Counted from the first letter of the stretch, positions 1-12,590 are shown. The stretch: DNA of 64,000 nt from Buxus sempervirens (GCA_947561395.2 OX387185.1:20548366-20612365), one strand, 5' to 3'. Made by a program: numbers and translations. The notes: generated by a model from the letters alone, not told the origin.

Positions 1-43
1 ACTATCTCAAATGAAAAGAAACAACTAAGATATATCTCAATAG

Positions 44-127
44 TCACTCGACAAAGTAATCCTCTCCTCTATACTCGGGGTAATCCGCGTCTGGCTCAAC
101 CCCACGTATATCGTCATCACCAGGATC
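44..127 (-). other. LTR-conserved acidic Tyr-rich mini reading frame after an acceptor-like site
   Basis: Read on the minus strand, TTTTCAG (127-134) is followed by an open frame of about 27 codons rich in D and E that ends in YRGEDYFVE and TGA. Equivalent frames, in the same phase relative to the AG, occur at 13653, 20944, 28660, 30767 and 37225. There is no upstream ATG in the visible frame, so translation would need splicing. Function unknown. Confidence 0.45.
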
Positions 128-154
128 TGAAAACAAAACAAATCAAAACGGAAT

Positions 155-170
155 GAGATACGAATATCCC
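155..170 (-). other. conserved LTR hairpin with TTCG loop
   Basis: On the minus strand the sequence is GGGATATTCGTATCTC: a 6-bp stem with one G-T wobble closed by TTCG. The same hairpin sits just upstream of the acceptor-like site in most Tekay-like LTRs of the window (7184, 8351, 13211, 13757, 21048, 28765, 30725, 35389, 37184). Confidence 0.55.
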
Positions 171-419
171 AGCAAGTAATACATGCGTGCACAAAACCTT
201 TATATCAGCTCTAAAACATGCTCCAATAGTAAAACATGCATCAGTAATGATAACCAACATTTAAGAGTAATCCGAGTAATCCAAATACAACATATATACT
301 GATAAAGGCAATATCAACAATCAATGCATAACAGCAATTCATAAGTGAAATCATAAAAACAAGTCCACCGTGGACTCATGAAATAAGATTGCCCTTAACT
401 AGGTAATGCCGAAGTTCAC

Positions 420-860
420 TATGCCACCTCCCGGCTTAGGTGCGAAGCCGAGTACACGATCATCGTCTTATTGCGGGAGAACCCATCCAGTGCAGTGATG
501 AGTTGGCATGTACTAATCCAGTCACAGTCCGAGTACACGATAAAATGAGGGATAGCCGCAGCCAGCCGAGTACACGATCAAGCCTCACCGAGTACACGGT
601 GGAAACGCGTGCGTGAACAACTCATTACAACTAGCAAAGAAAACAATCTATTCCACTACCTAGCTCTTAACTTGACAAATGTGGATCCACACCGAGCTAT
701 GCCATCTAGACTCGAGCTAAAGCCAAAAACAGAAATATCAATAATATCAACTTGTTCCAGACCCAAAACATGCTATCTCGAGCACACAGCCATCTCTGAG
801 TACACAGAGGAACCAACCCCCCAAGTACATGGGCATCCCCGAGTACACGGAGGTAAGGTA
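420..860 (-). repeat. array of AGTACA stem-loops with varied stems
   Basis: Repeated AGTACA hexamers are each flanked by short complementary arms that differ from copy to copy: CACCG/CGGTG at 586-601, CTCTG/CAGAG at 794-809, CCCA/TGGG at 820-833. The array flanks a GGATCC...AGCTATGCC core at about 680-705. The solo LTR 8910-12590 has a homologous array. Confidence 0.6.
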
Positions 861-2966
861 ACCATCCATCCATCAAGAATCCCAAAACATCGTTCAAGTG
901 TATGGAGAAAACCAAATAATCATATTTATCCAAAATAACTTGACTTAAAGTTCTTTTTCAAAGTATTGCATTGAATTTATTTTTATAGTCAAAGTTTTGA
1001 TGAAAATTTCTCAATTTCGGTTAAACCGGCAAATCTGAGTATTGAAACCAAAATCCAACTATGCTACTTAAATCTGCCTTATAGGGTTTGCTTACATACA
1101 TCCTAAACAGTAAGCGACAAGTAGAATTTATACTCATATCCCTCTTATTTGGCCTACATTTCCAATTCCTTCTTTAACACTTTTAGTTTCTCTAAACTCA
1201 CCACTTTCTTAAGAAATTCTGTTTTAACACTTTACTTTTCCAGATATGTTTTCCCTTTAGTGGCTTTAGTTCCCTACACTCCCTTGTCATCATTTCCCTT
1301 TAGTGCTGTAGGTAACTCAATCTCTTAAGTTTCACAAATAACACATGCTAGTGCTGAGAATATTTCAGCAATCAAGAAAACCAAGATTATAACATAACTG
1401 AATTTGAGTACCTTATTTGGAACCACAGTGTGTGCACCTAAAACCTGGATCCTAGATTGCACACCGGGCGCACCTTCAGTGTGTGCCTCGGGACTTTCGG
1501 AGTCGCCACTACCTAAGAGTGCAGGCAGACACGGTTTTGCCCTAATCGGGTCTAAGTCTGGTTTGCGGCTTTTCAGAGTTCTAGCTAAGTCCTCGGTTAC
1601 GATCCGGGGAAGTCCTAAAGACACCTCGGTCCGCCCCGTTGGTTCGACGGGTCCCTCGGGTCTCCCTGGTTTTTTGAGTCAATTTCACCCTTTTCCTAGA
1701 CCAGCATGCTACCTTGTTAGGTCTGGCGGGGCCCTCTAGAGGTGTGGGTCCCTTTTTATTTGATTTTATCTTTTTCATTTATTTAAGTGAAGTAGGTCGG
1801 ACCTGGGTCCCGTTGGAAGACCTGTGGGTTGCAATGGTTGGGCCTTGGGCCCAGTTGGGTTATTGGGTAACCCATTTGGTTATTTTATTTATTTACAACT
1901 TACTTGGGCTTAATGGGCTTGGAATGGGCCCATGAGCCAAAGATCAAGTGGCCTTGGGCCCGTTTTATTGAAAACGGGCCGGGGTTGGGCCGGTCTAAGA
2001 TGGGCCCCACAATTGGGCCCAGGGTGGTCTTAGTGGGCCCGTTTGGGCCTATAGTCCAAAAATGGGCTTAAGATAGCCCAAGTTATTTAAGAGACTGGTT
2101 CAGGCCGATTTGGGTCGAAGTGGGTTCAACCGGGCCACATAAATTAGTTTTTTAGTCATTTTTCTAATTTGACCGCACTCTTAGTGCGGTTTGGTCAGAA
2201 CCGTTCTGTGTGTGCGGTTGCTACTCAGTTTCACTTGTTTGCGTCGATTTCAATCTGGATCACTTTGGTGACTTTTCTGGGACTTCTGGCAACCTCCGCC
2301 GGGCTTCTGCTTTCCTTCCAGGTCTTACATTTTCTTCATTTGGCTTATAAAGCCATTTCTTCTCTTTTCACTTTCTTTGGAGTCATGGGCTTCCTTCTTC
2401 TTTTTGTTTGCTCAAACGACCACAGCCATCATTCAAGAGGAAAAGGGGAATTTACAAGGGTATAATTGTTTTTTAAAGAAAGGTGAAAGTAAAGAGCTTA
2501 GTTGAATGAGAACATTTTTTCTTCTTTTTAAGGCAATCTCTTCCCATCCTTTTTTTTTTAATGAAATCTCCACCTTGAATTGGAACTCTTTGAGATACTC
2601 AACAAATCAACAAACAGGTTAAATGTAATAAAACAAGTTTATAAAAAGAGAAATTGTAAAAAGAAATACTTACAATAGGTCCTTTTACTTATTTTGTTGT
2701 TGTGATTCTTCCAATCAAGTTGGGCAGCGCTTCCGCGCCTCTACTGATTTCTTGAGATGATTTGAACAGGGTTTGGTTGGGTTCCTCAGTCAAATGGGTG
2801 AAAGGAGAGAGTTTAGGCAAGTTTAGAACAAGGTAAGGGTATTTTGGGCATTCCAATGTTTGGGATTGGGTGCTACAGCATCTGGACAGAGTTTCGGATG
2901 AGCAGAGGACAGGGAGAGGGTGTGGGGACCGAGGGACCAGCTTGTCTCAAATGGGGGGCTGGCCCT

Positions 2967-2976
2967 CTATTTATAG
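2967..2976 (-). promoter_or_regulatory. TATA box of the Tat-type solo LTR
   Basis: The palindromic CTATTTATAG lies in the context CCTCTATTTATAGGC. The same decamer in the same context occurs in all four Tat LTRs of the window, about 0.4-0.85 kb from the LTR 5' end. Confidence 0.6.
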
Positions 2977-2999
2977 GCAAAAAAGTGCCGGAACCGTAC

Positions 3000-3220
3000 T
3001 TTAAGTGCGGTTTGGTCACAACCGTTCTTAAAGTGCGGTTGTGACAAAATTGCACTAAAAAAACAAAAACCGTACTTTAAGTGCGGTTGGCATTCAACAC
3101 GTGCAAATCGGCGCGAATCTGCCAGCTGTCGCCGTACAGGACACGCGTCCACCTTCTAGAAGATCGAACCGTATCTGAAGTGCGGTTCGGACCAAACCGT
3201 TCTTCAAGTGCGGTTTCGCA
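3000..3220 (-). promoter_or_regulatory. cluster of AACCGCACTT motifs upstream of TATA
   Basis: AAGTGCGGTT (reverse AACCGCACTT) occurs five times (about 3004, 3035, 3077, 3178, 3207), with a sixth related copy near 2186 on the other side of the TATA box. In LTR sense the cluster lies immediately upstream of the TATA box. A cis-regulatory role is inferred from position and repetition only. Confidence 0.4.
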
Positions 3221-3930
3221 CGTTTTTTAAATGCCGGATTTCAAACAGTTTATGAAATTTGATTTTTAATAACGATTTTATTCGATTTTATTATTATTTT
3301 ATTATAAAATCCGAGATTCTTTATAACTATATTATTAAAATATTCAAAATATCTAAAATTATTTTATTAAAACATTAATATATGATTATTTTATTTATTT
3401 TTTCATTTATTTTGCTTTATTCTGCTGTTTTTGCCAAACGGGCAGTTTTCTTGAAATTTCAACTGCCCATAACTTCTTCATCTGGTGTCCGATTTGAGCA
3501 AACTTAATGTCGTCGGAATCATCTCGGAACCAGTTATCTATTGAGATCAATTTTGGCAATTGGATTGGGGCCGAGCAAAAAGTCAACTTTTTGCTTTCTG
3601 GAAGTTTGACCGGGCCATATTTTTCTCACCTGGACTCCGATTCCAGCAAACTCAGTTGCGTTAGAACCGTGTCAAAATGCTCTTTTCAATGATGTAAAGT
3701 TTGATGGCCAAATTATCTTGAATCAAAAAGTCAATTTTTTGACCCCCTCAGGGTTTGACTAAAAGTTTGACTTTTCATTTTTTGCCATTTTAGGGGTGCA
3801 AAAATCAGGTGTCTACACACAGCATGCTCCAAATCAGCATTTCTTTCATACCTTTAAAAACCCCAATTTAATAGGAAGATAATTTCCCAATGAAGACCCA
3901 ATGTAGGTTTAATACCCCTTGAATATAAGC

Positions 3931-3951
3931 TTATATATATATATATATATA
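3931..3951. repeat. (TA)n microsatellite
   Basis: A run of about ten TA dinucleotides within the outer LTR, just right of the nested solo LTR. Confidence 0.8.
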
Positions 3952-5880
3952 ACCAGCTGCACGTAACAGCACCAAGCACCCACACTCTCCTCTAGTTCCA
4001 GATTGTTACACTTCCATTACCTTCAATTCAGCTTCTTTTATTTCCTAACAGTAAGAATTAAGACATTGATTCGCAACCTAATGAGCATGAGTTGAGCGCC
4101 ACTCAACAATGTTCCACAATCTTGGACACTCTAGTTTAACAGTCCTTAGCAACATGAGGTCCCTTCTAACTTACTGATTTGTTTATATATAGACAATCTT
4201 TTAAGTAACTTTCCAGGTTTAGTTTGCAAATAATTGTATGCCTTGGAGAAGGTTTCAGCATTCAGATATCTCATTTAAATATCATTTCCCACATTCAATT
4301 TCATTTCAATTTATCAAATAAAGAACTGCATAAGAAATTATACCCCAAATCTGAGTTCAAACAATCATGCATATTTGTGCTGGAAATAATTCAAACAGCA
4401 ATCGTGATTTGATGAAAAAAAAAAAGAACTAGCATATTAATTCCATTTAATTTGACATTTAGTCCGAACAACTCCAGTTCCTTGAAGAAGAAGAACAATT
4501 CAATTGAAATCTGGTTTGTACTCATAGTTCAGAAAATCTAAAACACAAAATACTTGATTCACATGGTAGAAAAACTTTAGTGCAAATATAAATCAGAAAA
4601 GGAAGTTTGACACTCAGTTCCATTACATAATCTCCTCTCCTCTACATTCATTAGGTTATAGGCGATTAGAGCTAGTACAGAACCTATGATTCCCTTTTTA
4701 TGTTACTTGAAACAAAATTAGAAGTTAACAAATTTCAGAATTAATCATTAAGTAGCTAGCTGCACATGACAAAGAAAGAGTGCATGGGCGCCAACCTACA
4801 GATTTGCTGATTCCAACAATGGTTCAATTAAATTCTTCAGAAAACTAATTGTGTAAATCTTTAACTTCTAACCACAACAACCTAATGCTAATCTTTAGTT
4901 TACTTCATAGATAAAATGTTTTGAGCTTTAGTCAATCAAAATCTGGTGCAACAGCCGCACTTGGCTGAGGTGGAAAAAGACTGGGCGCTGACCTCTATTT
5001 AGTTATGTAACCAGCGCCAACCTAAGCCATCCTTCAATTTTAAACAATCAAAATTCTCTACTGTGCTACAGCCGTACTAGACTAGAAAGGACTGAGTGGA
5101 AAAGACTAAGACTGACTTGACTATTTATACCCAAACTGGTTTCAATATACTCCTATCCCTCTAACCTGACTTTAACCACTCATTCAAGTTTAATTGTATC
5201 ACTAAAATCAATACCAATCGCTTAAGTCGTCCTTGTGTTCCTTTCTCTCAATTTCAGCAACCAAAGGTAACTACCACAGTAAGTTTATAACTTAATCAAA
5301 TCCATAATGACACTCCTCTACAGCAGACCAATATGCAGATAAGGAATCATTTATCATGTAAGTAAACATAATTATATCATAAAATCCAAGCCATTTCAGT
5401 CTAGATATCTAACAGTCCAGAACAGGGGATCGGCTATAATTCCTACTCATGCTATACCAGAATTTCAGTTCAGCTCATACAACTCAACTCAGAAGTTTCT
5501 ACTTATATTTGATTTACCATTGAAACACTAAACCAAAAGACAAGTCATCCAAACCATTATTTCCAGCAAAACAGTCATAAACTTATACATTTATATATAT
5601 ATACATGAATCTGATCAAGCTTCTCAAATTCCAATACCAGAATTCAAAACTCCATTAAGAAACCCACAATCATGCTTTAGAATATTTTAAAACAATTTCA
5701 ATGTTGTCCATATCTCTAAAGAAATAAAAATCAGAAAGTTTGTAAACACTACAGGTTTCATTTAGACACCAATTTGAACTTCCTTAACTTACAGTAGCAC
5801 CTTATCATACAGTAGACGTCCATATTTAAAACTAAACAAATTTCTCGATTAAAAACAGCTAAAATGAGATTTGATAGTGC

Positions 5881-5891
5881 TACTTACCTGG
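5881..5891 (-). promoter_or_regulatory. consensus splice-donor-like site in LTR
   Basis: On the minus strand it reads CCAG|GTAAGTAGCAC, a perfect plant 5' splice-site consensus. A second one, TTAAG|GTAAGTAGCAG, is at 6228-6238. The GTRAGTAGCA motif recurs in the other Tekay-like LTRs. Confidence 0.45.
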
Positions 5892-6966
5892 AAATCAAGT
5901 TTATGAGTTTCTGGAAATTGATTTTACTGAACTAAGAATCTAAAGAAAATTTCTAATGGTACACTCGTCCTATCTCTGCAGATCTGAAGTTTAATTCGAA
6001 ATTTACTGCAAACAACTCTTCACTAATCAAAGGTTTACTTACAAATTTCTTCCAGAAAAATTCTAAGTCTCCACTTTATAATTTTAACCTACTTTAGGTT
6101 TAATTAAGTCATTCAGCACTTTACACAAACAGCAGCACCTCATATCCTTCGATCAAACCAGATTTACTTTATCTATCAATTTCATGCTTCAAATCCAACC
6201 ATACGAAAACCAAAAGAGGGAAACTGCTACTTACCTTAAATGCTCATGCCAATTCTCTAATAATTTTCCTCAATTCCTCAATTGCTTCGACAATTTCTCT
6301 GCCTCCAAAACTGAACGACCAACAAAAATCTGGATTTCATAATCGGATCAGATCTCTTCCGATGTAAACTTTGCTTGATAAAGTAACCATATGAACATCA
6401 TTCGAACTCCTTCCTTACCTGAACTCCAGATTAAAACTCTCCAGATTTGCAGCACTTAGCTGAATTCCATGTCTACCGAAATGACCTCCTCGACTTTCTC
6501 TCTCGAACAGAACTTCAGTAGCACCAAACAAACTCAAATCGCTCCACACATCCAGATCTGCTCCAGCAATCGCAGTTTCCACTACTCCTCTCTGAAATTC
6601 CAAGATCGGTTCTAACAAATGCCAAAACGAACCAACAATTTCTAATGACCTGGTTTTATAGTTGCCGCTCAACAGCAACTTAAATCATTATCCGCTGATA
6701 AGCCACACCACCAAGTTCCCTATATCAGCAGCTCAATTCAAGTTAGCTTCACTTAATTTTTGCCACCTCATCCGAGCATAAAATTTCTAAAAAAAATTAT
6801 GAAATTTCTCATACCTTTTAGACTTTTAAATAGTCCATCATGCTCAAGCAACCTTTCCGAATTTATCCATAATCCCTTTTCTCTGCAAAAACACTAATTA
6901 TCCTTAATTTAATCCCTAAGAAAATAAGTTTTTAATTTTTCAGAAAATTAGGGATTTTACACTCGG

Positions 6967-7476
6967 CTCCATATCATGTAAGCTCATGAGGTGGCAAACT
7001 TGGGCACAGGAGTAGCTTATCAAGTGGTTTCAATTTATGAGTCTTGTCATGTCACATATACGTGGTTTGATTTGATGAATGTTTTGAATATTATTATCGT
7101 GATTTGGTTTTATTGTTATACCTCATGATTTTATTTTTGTAAAAAAATTAGACTGTTTTAATTCATACATCTTGCTACTTGTTGAGATTTATATCTCACT
7201 CCGGCTTTTACTATTTTTCAGGTACTCTTGGTGAGATCGACAAAAATTGGGATAGTATGTAAAAGGGGTAGCCAATTAGTTGTGAACCAGTTATGAGTTC
7301 AAAAGCAAATTGTAAATGTTCAGATTAATTGTGAATGAATTTTATTTTATGTTCCGCATAATAACTTTGATAAAGACATGAATAAAAGTTTTAAATTATT
7401 CTGGATTTTAGTTGCTTTGGCCAACATACACTAACACTTCGGGGTTGGACAATTGATCCAGAACCGGGGCGTTACA
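6967..7476 (+). mobile_element. 3' part of a plus-strand Tekay-like LTR
   Basis: This is the right-hand remainder of an LTR broken by the LTR 1-6961. It shows the GAGATTTATATCTC hairpin (7184-7197), the pyrimidine tract with CAG at about 7219, and ends CCGGGGCGTTACA at 7476, the usual end of these LTRs. The acidic mini frame is degenerate here. The next bases (TTTTGGTTCCAAAAG) resemble a decayed PBS only weakly. Confidence 0.6.
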
Positions 7477-8803
7477 TTTTGGTTCCAAAAGGGAATTTGA
7501 TCTTAAATTTGATTTGTTTTATAAATTATTGGTTTCTACACTTGCAAAAGAATGTTTTAAGGATGTTTTAAGTTTTGGAATAGTAAGAAAGTATTTTTCT
7601 ACAAATTTTGGTAGATTAAGCCTATTTCTCGGATTTTGACAATTTTGTGTAATATTGGTTTTTTCCATGAAGGAGATGATTTTACTTATTAATTTTCTCC
7701 ATGATGGAGTATATCTTTCCATGAGGACAGTACACATAATTTATCTCCATGAGGGAGTGATTTGCCAAGAGGGCACTATTGATATTTGATAATTGGCCAT
7801 GAGGGCTGTGAATTCTTTGCCATAAGGGCATTACACTTATATTTGGTCATGATGACCCATGTTTTGGTTTTAATTGCGTCTTAGTGGGCATAGCTTGTTA
7901 TAGATCCATAATTTAGCTAGTAGTAAAGTCTGTCTATCTTTACTAGGATTAAATCTGGTTCCTTTATGCATTTCTTCCATGACGGATGAGCTGCAACAAT
8001 TCTATTTCCACCATGAGGGTGAGGTCTCTTTTATTCCACCATGAGGATGATGATACGGCCGGATATGTTGCAGTTTGTTCTTAGACTGGATTTGTTGGAC
8101 TAGGTCTTTACTTTTCAAAGTGGTCATATTTCACGAGTCCTATGATGTTACAACTGTTTGGTTTGGATTGATTCTCATGATGAGATTGACTGTATGGTTT
8201 GGATTTGATTTTTTTTGGAAAATATTTGTTAAATAATTATTGTTTATGGACTGTGATTAGCCGGATTTATTGCTGAATTCTTATACCTCATGAAAAGTAT
8301 TTTGATAGCAACATGTAGACTGTTTTTATTCATGCATGTTGCTACTTACTGGGATTTTATATCTCACCCCGTGTTTTAATGTTTTGTTTTCAGATCCTAT
8401 TAGTGATGACGATACTGACAGGGTAGAACCATAGGGTGTTGATCATCAGAATCAGGACAATTATTTTGATCTTATGTAGGAGTTTTATTTTGAGCAGTTG
8501 GATTTTGTTCATTATTATTGATAGGATATTATTTTGATTTGAGGTATGTTAATGAGTTGAGAGTTAGTTGGAATTTCTTATTATCCAGACTTATTATTAT
8601 TATTATTTGATCTTGGATTAGTTGATCATGTTTTTACATTTATTTGGAGAATATTAATGGAATTGAATTCGATAGTGTACTCCGTTGTTCATTTAATTAT
8701 TATTAATTATTTTTTGTCTGGATATTAGTTGCTTTGGGCCCATGGAGCTAGTACTTCGGGTTTGGATTATTTATGAGGAATATATTCGGATCGGGATGCT
8801 ATA
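7477..8803 (+). mobile_element. plus-strand Tekay-like LTR remnant
   Basis: It contains the shared LTR core TAGTGGGCATAGC followed by GATCCAT (about 7880-7910), a hairpin GGGAT...ATCTC (8351-8365), a TTTTCAG acceptor-like site (8391-8393) and an acidic mini frame with one TAG. It ends near 8803 in GGGATGCTATA, a degraded form of GGGGCGTTACA. The 5' end is missing or unrecognisable. No coding potential. Confidence 0.5.
7630..8060 (+). repeat. array of CC-ATGA-GG stem-loops
   Basis: Repeats of the form NNCC-ATGA-GGNN have matching but different arms: CTCC/GGAG at 7697-7709, GGTC/GACC at 7844-7856, CACC/GGTG at about 8009-8021, and further GCC/GGC copies at 7763-7830. They lie on both sides of the TAGTGGGCATAGC core, as in the AGTACA arrays. 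Confidence 0.5.
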
Positions 8804-8909
8804 ATAGGGTTAAACTAAAGAGTGAAGAGGTATTCTTTTCATTTGGTACTCTTAATTTGCGATCGCGCTTCCTTTGCAAGTTAATTTGCCTTAGGAGGTT
8901 TACATGTAT

Positions 8910-11900
8910 TGTAACGCCCCGAATCCAAGTTACGTAGTAAAACTGTAACGCATCTTCGGAGGTTAATATACAACACAGGATCGCAATATCAGAGTAAAGG
9001 AAAAACATGAATAAATCAATAACTATATAATTAAAGTGCACTATAAACCCAAGCTCAAAGATAAAATACCATAACCAAGTCTAACTTACATGAACCAAGC
9101 CTATACCCGCTGGTGTCATCCTTACCAGAATCTAAAAACAAAACAAAACGGAATGGAATGAGAAACGAATATCCAAGTAAGTAACACATGCATGCTTAAA
9201 TACAATTTATTAGTTCTAAAACATGATACAGTTATAAATCATGCAACAGTAGCGATAATGCATCAGTTTCGAATAATCCAACAGTAATCCATCAATCAAT
9301 CTGAGATAACATAAATAATCCAGCATAACAACAAATCTGTAACATCAAAACAACAGTCACTAAGTCACAGCAGGACTCATGAAATAAGACTGTCTTTAAC
9401 TAGGGTAATGCTAATGTCCACTATGTCACCTTCCGGCTTAGGTGCGAATGCCGAATACACATCATCGTCTAATTGCGGGAGAACCCACCCAGTACAGTGA
9501 GGGATTGGCATGTACTAATTCAGTTACAGTCCGAGTACACGATAAAATGAGGGATAGCCACAGCCAGTCGAATACACAATCAGGCCTCACTGAGTACACA
9601 GTGTAAACGCGTCCGTAAACAAAGTATTACAACTATCAAAGAACAATCCTTTCCACCAGCTAGCTCCTAAATGGATCCATATCAAGCTATGCCCACTAGA
9701 CTCTAAAACCAAAACCAGCCATGAAATCTAGCAAACACAACTCATCTCAATCTCAATCATATTATCTCGAGTACACGGGGCATCTTTGAGTATACAGAGG
9801 CATCAACATCCCAAGTACATGGAGCATCTCTGAGTACACGGAGATATAACAACTACCCAAGTACATGGGCATCACAAACCGCCACTCCAAGTACATGGAG
9901 GAAAACCAATTCCAAAACAGAAAACCAAACATCCATATTCAATTTAAAATCCTATTTCCATAAAATCCGCATAAAACCAGTTCGACGTAAAGATTTCATA
10001 ATCATAACAATCCCGTCTAATCCAAGTTGAGATCCAGTACTAATAATCAAGGTTCAACCGTATTCGCAAGATCAGAACTTTAATCCGAATAACCATCTTA
10101 AACCAAAATAATTTGTTAAAAACCTATTTTCTATAATTTTGCATAAAAGTTCCTTTTATAGTTCAAAATTTTGTAAAACTGTCAACCATGACTAAACCAG
10201 CATCTTCAAGTGCAAAATCTTAGAATTAAATCATATTTTTAAATCCAGATATGTTTTACTCATTTAAAGCTCAAAAACTGTAGATTTTACTACAAGTAGT
10301 ATCTTTAGTTCACCCACAAAAACATAGACTATTGATACCTTCTACTAACTCTTCTAATTCAATTATATGAAACCCACAGATAGACTTTACTTTGGAACTC
10401 CAATTCACTAAGATCACCTATACCATATCTAAATATTCACCCATGCTCATCAGATTAAAACCCATCTTTTAAACACTTATTTCAGCATCTCATTATTCAT
10501 TCCAATCCCCTTTATTCATCTTCAATTAATCCCTTAATGTAGATACCAAAATAGAAATTTAACAATAATTAAAATAGAGTTGTTTATAGGCAGGGCACCA
10601 ACCCAGGGAGGGTAGGCGCCCCTGAGCCTTCCTGGGCACTAATACCAGGCTAGCTTCCACAGATTAAGGTGTGATTGACCATTTTCAGCTAGGGTTGAAC
10701 TAATGCTTTGCCTTCAAATAAATTTCAGCACATTTCTAACTCTCTAAAATTACATTTAACTTACCTTTGAATTAATTAAAATATGGAAAGCTATGTTGAA
10801 TCAGAAATTCAGCCTATTAAGGTATTCATAATGGTTTTACCCATTTTAAATCCAAACAGCAGATTTTCCTAAGAAGATTATCCTTAATCCACTCTCTACA
10901 AATAAGCCATTAATGCCTTCTTCTAACATTTCCAAGTCACTTAAATAAGACCTCTAGATTCTCACTTTTAATTAACTTTAGATCTTGAATGAATCACCCG
11001 CAACAATTCCACAATTATCTCATTATATACTGCACAAGAGTAAAATCCAATGTAAAACCAGAAATAAGCAACACTTACTCACTCTAATATTCCCTTAATT
11101 CATCTCTACTTATTTCCAAATATAACTTGCACCTTAACTGAAATTGCTATAATTTATATTAGCACAAATTCACTTCTCTAAGAACAAATCATCCTTACCT
11201 AAAACCAGTTCCCAATTCCCTAAATTTAAACCTCAATTTTGATCCCATTTTCAGTGTCCCACATTCATTAAAATTTCTTTAATAACAAATAGATAAACTC
11301 CTTAAAGATAACCCCAAATCAGATTTTTAAAGCAATTACATAAACTGAAGATTAAGCTGGGCGCCAACCTCTAGGGAGGTAGGCGCTCCTTAGCAATCCT
11401 AGGCGCCCTCTCAATTTTCCACAAGTTCAAGCGCGGCTGTTGAAATTGGTCTAGGGCTGACCTACTATTTTGTATTCAAACTAGTTCTAGTATAATTCTA
11501 ACACTCTAAACATACCTTTATCGCACAATTGGATTTAATTGAGTCACAAAAACAAACCAAACTGCCATTAGCAGCCCATAATGCTCCAAACAGAATTTTG
11601 ACAACAACAAATAAAAATTCAATTTCTATATGATCTGATCTGATTTTTCTTCACCATTCCATTTCCAGCAAAACAATCCATTGTAATGCAATTGAACTTA
11701 AATTTCATCATACTTTCATGCTCCTCAATTCTAAGCACTATTAACTTACAAAAATAGGGTGCAACAAAAATCTTTGCTCAAGACTATACTAGAAATTAGT
11801 TTAAATCATGCAAATCAAAAACAGGTAGTTTAAATCATCCAAATCGAAAACAGGTTGTGCTACTCACATATTAGAAGCAAATCTCGTTTGAGAAACTCCT

Positions 11901-12590
11901 CAATTATTCAAATGAAATTCCAAAATTCTGCCTCCAGAACTGGTTGCATGAACAGGTTACTGTTAAAATCCAGTTTCTGGTTAGCTCTCTTTAGATCCAA
12001 AATTCTCTTGACAGAACTCAACTAAGTAGAATCTAATTAACCAAACTCACCTGAATTTCGGATCAAGATGGCTCAAATTTCAGCTTTTGGATGAAATTGA
12101 GTTGCTGCCGCAGGTGACTTCACTCCTCTTGAACAGCAACCAAACGGCCACCAGATAAACCCTCCGATCACCAGAAATTTTCCAGATAAAACACCAAAAC
12201 CTAGCTCTCCTTCTCCTTCTCTCTGAGATCTCCACTTCAGTTGCTCAATTGCCCAAACGAACTCACAAATTGAACAGCCTTCGGTTTTTATAGTTGTCGC
12301 CTCCAGCAACTTAAATCATGATCCCCTAAGTGACACTTCACTAAAACTCCCTATACCAGCACCCTCCTTTGTTTAATATTTAATGCATGCCATGTCATCA
12401 AACCATCTCAAACCACTCAATCAAAATTAAATAATTTTTCTGACCTTCATAATTAGAATTCTCCAATTTGGTTCACCCGAGAATCCCGATCGAACCCTTT
12501 CAATCCCAACTCTGCATAATTTTTCCAATTTGGCATTAATTAATTACTAAAATAATAAATTTTAATTTCATTAAAATTTGGGATTTTACA
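8910..12590 (-). mobile_element. solo Tekay-like LTR, 3.68 kb
   Basis: Ends TGTAACGCCCC...GGGATTTTACA are flanked by a perfect 5-bp duplication TGTAT (8905-8909, 12591-12595). It is related to LTR 1-6961 by the AGTACA stem-loop array, the GGATCC...AGCTATGCC core and GGGCGCCAACC-type motifs (10604, 11355). A donor-like TACTCAC (minus GTGAGTAGCAC) is at 11861-11867. The acidic mini frame near 9070-9135 is largely lost. No internal domain, hence a recombination product. Confidence 0.88.
9430..9905 (-). repeat. AGTACA stem-loop array of the solo LTR
   Basis: AGTACA copies have distinct complementary arms: ATCTCTG/CGGAGAT (9826-9845, one wobble), CCCA/TGGG (9856-9869), CTCCA/TGGAG (9885-9900), plus further copies near 9530-9600 and 9780. 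They flank the core at about 9665-9700. Confidence 0.6.

Larger units (their letters stand above)
1429..3817 (-). mobile_element. solo LTR of a Tat/Ogre-type element
   Basis: It starts TGTGTGCACC and ends GGTGTCTACA and is flanked by a perfect 5-bp target duplication CACAG (1424-1428 and 3818-3822). The terminal GTGTCTACA, the GAGTCGCCAC motif about 70 bp inside the left end and the CTATTTATAG TATA box match the three Tat LTRs at 45552, 50480 and 58311. Orientation is minus (TGTAGACACC is the true 5' end). No internal region flanks it, so it arose by recombination between two LTRs. It is inserted in the larger LTR 1-6961. Confidence 0.88.
1..6961 (-). mobile_element. Tekay-like Ty3/gypsy LTR, cut by window edge, with nested solo LTR
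   Basis: The right end reads GGGATTTTACA, the reverse complement of the TGTAAAATCCC start seen in related LTRs. The left part (1-900) matches the solo LTR at 8910-12590 in motif order: an acidic peptide end, an acceptor-like CTGAAAAC, a GAGATACGAATATCCC hairpin, AGTACA repeats, then a GGATCC/AGCTATGCC core. It is interrupted by the Tat-type solo LTR 1429-3817. The flank after the end is CTCGG (6962-6966); the matching left target copy would lie outside the window. The LTR sequence without the insert is about 4.6 kb, so it is longer than its 3.7 kb relative. Only short spurious reading frames occur. It may be a solo LTR or part of a full element to the left. Confidence 0.75.

Noticed and set aside
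609..938. 109-codon open frame near the window start
   Set aside because: It lies across the AGTACA stem-loop array in LTR sequence, has no domain, and a shorter antisense frame overlaps it.
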